Below, in pieces: positions 23,527 through 26,877 of a stretch of DNA of 26,877 bases. A model generated the notes under the pieces. That model was not told the origin of the DNA. It ran no database searches and saw only the letters and a list, made by a program, of their open reading frames with translations. Both the position numbers and the translations under genes were made by a program. The DNA is taken from assembly GCA_006227085.1 (NCBI GenBank), contig SBFY01000128.1, positions 1-26,877 of the forward strand, written 5' to 3'. This stretch comes from Gammaproteobacteria bacterium. Lineage in GTDB: Bacteria > Pseudomonadota > Gammaproteobacteria > Pseudomonadales > M0112. Positions within the stretch are counted from its first letter, which is position 1. Every line of letters begins with the position of its first letter.

Positions 23527-24060
23527 TCAACGCCCCGGCAACATCCGCAGCAAGGTGTTGTCACGCAGCTTGTAATGATGGAACAGGCTGGCGGCCGCAT
23601 GCAGTGCAATCAGGGCATACCCGGTCTGGCCCAGCAGCTCATGCACTTCTTTTAACTGGCCGGCGAGATCCTTGTTTTCGGCAATCAGTGCTGGCAGCGA
23701 CAGGCCGAAGAAAGGGATGGGTTTGCCAGCAGCACTCAACACCAGCCAGCCGATCAGCGGCAAGCTGATCATCCAGCCATACAGCGCCAGTGCCATCGCC
23801 TTGGCCACCCATTGCTGGGCGGGCGCTTGTGCCGGCACGATGGGCGGGGTGGTGGTGATCATGCGCAGGCCGATGCGAATGCCGGTCAAGGCCAATACCG
23901 ACAACCCGATCATGAAATGCCACGTCTTCATGGCTTCACGCGGGTCGCTGCCCTTGGGGTAGATTTCGCGCAGCTCGATACAGGCATAGGCGGCAGCAAT
24001 CAACAGCAGCATCAGCCAATGCACGGTGATGACGGCGGTATGGTAACGGGTGGTTGTCAT
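23527..24060 (-). CDS. cybB: Cytochrome b561 family protein
   Basis: 177 aa from the ATG at 24060 (MTTTRYHTAVITVHWLM), the usual start of the family; an extension to 24105 is possible but not family-like, and AGGGA lies 5 bases before the chosen ATG. Four membrane segments are visible (about 9-28, 47-65, 89-109, 147-163). The histidines expected to hold the two b hemes are H14, H48, H140 and H154. E. coli CybB-type proteins oxidise ubiquinol or pass electrons between quinol and periplasmic acceptors. Here the gene stands alone and diverges from the lipocalin. The symbol follows the best-known homologue. Confidence 0.88.
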   Translation of the reverse strand: MTTTRYHTAVITVHWLMLLLIAAAYACIELREIYPKGSDPREAMKTWHFMIGLSVLALTGIRIGLRMITTTPPIVPAQAPAQQWVAKAMALALYGWMISLPLIGWLVLSAAGKPIPFFGLSLPALIAENKDLAGQLKEVHELLGQTGYALIALHAAASLFHHYKLRDNTLLRMLPGR

Positions 24061-24133
24061 GGCGATCCCTGTGAACTGGTGGATAATGGATAGCGTATAT
24101 ACCAAATCTTAATGCTGGCTGAAGAGGCCCACC

Positions 24134-24661
24134 ATGATGTTGATCAGGATTGTATGGCTGTTATGCCTTGCCGGACTGGTTCACGCCGCTGACCCCTTGC
24201 CGACTGTGCCGGCACTGGATTTGCAGCGTTACCAGGGCCAGTGGCATGAGGTTGCCCGGCTGGATCACTGGTTCCAGCGTGGCTGCACCCGGTCCACCGC
24301 GGAATACCAGTTGCGGGACGATGGTGCCATCGCCGTGACCAATCGCTGTGTCACGGAAAAAGGCAAGGCCAAGGCAGCCGAAGGGGTGGCGAAACCGGTG
24401 GCCGGGCGGCCCGCACAATTGGGCGTCAGCTTTGGCCTCATCAGCAGCTGGTTTGTGCCATCCGATGGGAACTACTGGGTGATCGCGCTGGACGACGATT
24501 ACCAGTGGGTGATGGTGGGTCACCCGAACCGCAAATACCTGTGGCTGTTATCCCGCACGCCGGAATTGCCGGCCAACATTCGCGAACAGCTCACCGCGCG
24601 TGCAGATGCATTAGGCTTTCCTGTCGATGCGCTGCGCTGGGAAGCCGCCAAGCCAAAGTAA
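24134..24661 (+). CDS. blc: Bacterial lipocalin (Blc-like), with a cleavable rather than lipoprotein signal
   Basis: 175 aa. It starts at ATG 24134, or ATG 24137; GAGG lies a few bases upstream. The signal peptide ends VHA before ADPLP and has no lipobox Cys, unlike E. coli Blc, so the protein is probably a soluble periplasmic one. Lipocalin signatures: YQGQWHEVARLDHWFQRGC (G35-x-W37 motif), TAEYQLRDDGAIAVTNRC, then SFGLISSWFVPSDGNYWVIALDDDY (cited by GNYWVIALDDDY) and VMVGHPNRKYLWLLSRTP, the conserved Blc-type strand. Such proteins bind fatty acids or lysophospholipids. Two cysteines, about 51 and 72, could form a disulfide. The stop lies 5 bases from that of the opposing oxidoreductase. Confidence 0.88.
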   Translation: MMLIRIVWLLCLAGLVHAADPLPTVPALDLQRYQGQWHEVARLDHWFQRGCTRSTAEYQLRDDGAIAVTNRCVTEKGKAKAAEGVAKPVAGRPAQLGVSFGLISSWFVPSDGNYWVIALDDDYQWVMVGHPNRKYLWLLSRTPELPANIREQLTARADALGFPVDALRWEAAKPK

Positions 24662-24666
24662 GTGAT

Positions 24667-26835
24667 TCAGGCGCGCTGCACGCGCACGGTAATGCCGGTC
24701 AGTTGCGCCATGCCGGACAAGGGCTCGATCGCATCCGGCCCATCACTGGCCAGGATGTTGGCATTCACCCCCGTCGTTTGTGAAGCGACCGACAAACCGG
24801 TTGCCTGCTGGTGACCCCAGCCATGTGGCAATGCCACGCTGCCGGGCATCATGTCGGTCGTGATCGCGAGTGGCACCACCACCGCGCCAGCGGCTGAAGC
24901 CACTTGTACTGTCTCGCCGTCATTCAATGACAGGCGGTTGGCATCGTCCGGATGCATGTATAAATAATTGGTGTGCCGCTTTCCTTTCACATAGGCCGGG
25001 TCATTGTGTGTCCAGCTGTTGTGCGAGAAGCGTTCACGCTTGGTGATCAAGCGCAGTTGCTCGCGGGTGTCCAGGATGTCCTGGTAGATCGCCGGCAAAC
25101 GCTCGCGCGCCAGTAACAGGAATTCGGGTGGCGCGAGATGCACTTTTTTATCATCCGTGACAATGCGCTTGCCTAAATAGTTATTGTCTTGCAGTGGCTC
25201 GCGCAGCTTGCCATGCGGGTGCTTGCGCAATGCCCGCAAGGAGCCCTGCTTGCTCATCAGGCAGGTGATGCCTAACAGGGTTTCGCCCATCGGTTTCAGG
25301 AAGCGGCCGAGCAGCGGCAAGGAGCGCAGCCAGCCACCGGTATTCACGAACAACTGGAACAGGCGCGAACCGAACAGCGGTGCATCGCAGGCCTTGCCCA
25401 GTTGCGCCAACGTCCATAACTCATCGCGACATTCATTCGGCATCGTCACCAGCCGGTCGGTGTACTGGAACCACGGTGTCGGCGACAGGCCCGCAAAGCT
25501 CACGAACATGAACGGGATATCCGGGCGTTCTGCCCAGTGCGAGCCGGGCAGGATGTAATGCGCGTGGCGAGCCGTTTCATTCGGGAAGGTTTCGATGCTG
25601 ACCATCAACTCCAGTGCATCGAGGGCCTGCTCCAGCTTTTGCGTATTCGGTGAAGTGATGACGGGATTGCCGGACAGCACAAACAAGGCGCGGATCTTGT
25701 CATCACCGGGCTGCAGGATTTCATCCGCGAGCACACCCATCGGTAACGATGACAGCAGGCTGGGCGTGTTGCCGATGCGTGAATGGAAGGTCGGGAATTC
25801 TTGCCGGCTCATCAGCTCGGCATAATCAAGGATACCCAGGCCCATCAATGAGCTGCCTAAACGATCGAGGTTGCCGGTGATGGCGTTGATCACCTCTAAG
25901 GCCCAGAACGCCAGCGTACCGTTGCGACCCATGTTCACGCCGGTCGACAAATACAGGGCCGCACCATCGGCTGCGAGGTATGCGGTGACCAGTTCGCGCA
26001 GCTGTTGTGCGCTGATGCCCGTGACGGCTTCCGCTTTTTCCGGTGTCCAGTCGCGTACTGCATCGGCTAATTTTTCAAAGCCGGTCATGTGCGCCTTGAC
26101 GATGTCATGCTTGACGGCATCGCGTTGCAACACCTCATGCAGGAAGGCGAACAGGAAGAACACATCAGTATCTGGCCGGATGAACACCTGCTCGCCCACC
26201 GCTTTCGCCGACTCGGTCAGGCGCGGGTTCACGAACACCACGCGACCGCCGCGTTCAGTGATGGCTTTTAACCGGTCAACCGGATGCGGCAAATGGATGA
26301 AACTCATTTTCGAGACAGCAGGGTTGCCGCCAATGATCATCAGGAACTGGTTGCGATCGACATCGGGGAAGGTAAGCGCCATGCCGGCGCCATACATTTT
26401 TTCGCTGACCAAAAACTTGTTATTGCAATCGATCGAACCGGTATTGAAAAACTTTTTGGTGTTGAGGCCCGTCACAAGGCCATTGACGAACATCGGCACC
26501 AAAGTGGTGAAGCTGATCGGGTTGCCGAAATACAGGCCGACCGAATCATCACCATGCTGCTGGCGCAGCGAACGCACCTTGCTGCCGATTTCCGACAAGG
26601 CCTGTTCCCAGCTGATGCGTTCATAACCGCTGGCGGTTTTTTTCAGGGGGTACTGCAGGCGATCCGGCGAGGCGCGGAAGTTCTCGAAGGTTAGCCCCTT
26701 GATGCAGGCGTAACCCTTGCTCACCACATGGTCGGTATCGGGCGTGACTTCGGTGACGCGGTCACCATCGACAGTGACCACTAGCCCGCACTGGGCTTCG
26801 CAGATCCGGCAAAACGTGGTTTTTTGTACTGTCAT
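24667..26835 (-). CDS. Molybdopterin-dependent oxidoreductase, DMSO reductase family (formate dehydrogenase / Nap-like)
   Basis: 722 aa. The N-terminal 4Fe-4S ligands are C9, C12, C16 and C44 (FCRICEAQCGL, GYACIKG). NTGSIDCNNKFLVSEKMYG places C137 where Nap- and Fdh-type enzymes carry the molybdenum-ligand Cys or Sec. Further blocks are IIGGNPAVSKM, GGRVVFVNPRLTESA, LSTGVNMGRNGTLAFWALEVINAITGNL (cited by its first and last parts), FVLSGNPVITSPN and NETARHAHYILPGSHWAERPD. The C-terminal cofactor-binding domain has LYMHPDDANRLSLNDGETV and VALPHGWGH. No twin-Arg signal precedes the first Cys, so the enzyme is probably cytoplasmic. No iron-sulfur, membrane or cofactor-assembly gene is adjacent, so the electron partner and substrate are unknown. 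AGGTCGG lies before the ATG. Confidence 0.9.
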   Translation of the reverse strand: MTVQKTTFCRICEAQCGLVVTVDGDRVTEVTPDTDHVVSKGYACIKGLTFENFRASPDRLQYPLKKTASGYERISWEQALSEIGSKVRSLRQQHGDDSVGLYFGNPISFTTLVPMFVNGLVTGLNTKKFFNTGSIDCNNKFLVSEKMYGAGMALTFPDVDRNQFLMIIGGNPAVSKMSFIHLPHPVDRLKAITERGGRVVFVNPRLTESAKAVGEQVFIRPDTDVFFLFAFLHEVLQRDAVKHDIVKAHMTGFEKLADAVRDWTPEKAEAVTGISAQQLRELVTAYLAADGAALYLSTGVNMGRNGTLAFWALEVINAITGNLDRLGSSLMGLGILDYAELMSRQEFPTFHSRIGNTPSLLSSLPMGVLADEILQPGDDKIRALFVLSGNPVITSPNTQKLEQALDALELMVSIETFPNETARHAHYILPGSHWAERPDIPFMFVSFAGLSPTPWFQYTDRLVTMPNECRDELWTLAQLGKACDAPLFGSRLFQLFVNTGGWLRSLPLLGRFLKPMGETLLGITCLMSKQGSLRALRKHPHGKLREPLQDNNYLGKRIVTDDKKVHLAPPEFLLLARERLPAIYQDILDTREQLRLITKRERFSHNSWTHNDPAYVKGKRHTNYLYMHPDDANRLSLNDGETVQVASAAGAVVVPLAITTDMMPGSVALPHGWGHQQATGLSVASQTTGVNANILASDGPDAIEPLSGMAQLTGITVRVQRA

Positions 26836-26877
26836 GGTGCCGACCTTAGCAGTGCCGATTCGTTATTACTGAGTGGG

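Noticed and set aside
24095..24102. GTATATAC palindrome between cytochrome b561 and the lipocalin as shared promoter
   Set aside because: It could be a -10 on either strand, but no -35 with correct spacing is visible on either side.
25871..26626. 251-codon open frame on the plus strand inside the molybdopterin oxidoreductase gene
   Set aside because: The opposite strand carries a complete, motif-rich enzyme; this frame is a compositional shadow.

Overview
The window reads as a chromosomal piece of a gammaproteobacterium of moderately high GC. The evidence is the company of YaeQ, DUF3820, DUF2288, a YhbQ-type GIY-YIG protein, an ABC-F ATPase of the YheS type, SlyD with a His-rich tail, RhlE and a Vibrio-type DUF2860 barrel. 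I cannot name the genus. No rRNA, tRNA, CRISPR array, transposase or phage gene was seen, and no gene-free stretch exceeds about 200 bases.

Layout. (1) 1-1342: the 3' end of a Rieske ring-hydroxylating oxygenase alpha subunit, translationally coupled to a DUF2860 outer-membrane beta-barrel, then a terminator. (2) 1497-9827: housekeeping and conserved genes: rhlE; a leftward operon yaeQ - DUF3820 - ygjP; a rightward operon DUF2288 - GIY-YIG - yheS; a three-domain lipoprotein (YbaY + MliC + COG3650-like) divergent from slyD; cysH of the Fe-S type; and a hotdog thioesterase. (3) 9882-10187: a small DUF962/Mpo1-like membrane protein. (4) 10267-19475: a visibly AT-richer block of eight genes for surface glycan or lipid modification. 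A tightly coupled rightward operon encodes a divergent phosphatase-superfamily protein, a NodB-type polysaccharide deacetylase, a carbamoyltransferase, a class II glutamine amidotransferase and a PP-loop sugar amidotransferase. It meets, 7 bp apart, a leftward operon encoding a GT-C-like membrane protein, a DPM1-like GT2 and an LPG-synthase-TM/UPF0104 flippase-like protein. (5) 19670-26835: a lipoprotein amidohydrolase of the YtcJ type that lacks a central segment, class I photolyase phrB, a secreted protein with a BamE/SmpA-like C-terminus, cytochrome b561, a lipocalin and an orphan molybdopterin oxidoreductase.

How the genes may work together. The most interesting part is block 4. The GT2, flippase-like protein and GT-C protein look like a three-part lipid-linked sugar system: charge a polyprenyl carrier, flip it, transfer the sugar outside the inner membrane. 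The opposite operon looks like a tailoring set: de-N-acetylation, carbamoylation, and glutamine-dependent amidation by two separate subunits (a class II glutaminase plus a PP-loop ATPase with a Cys4 N-terminus). No NDP-sugar synthesis, Wzx or Wzy gene lies inside the block, so it probably decorates an existing glycan or lipid. The acceptor and product are unknown.
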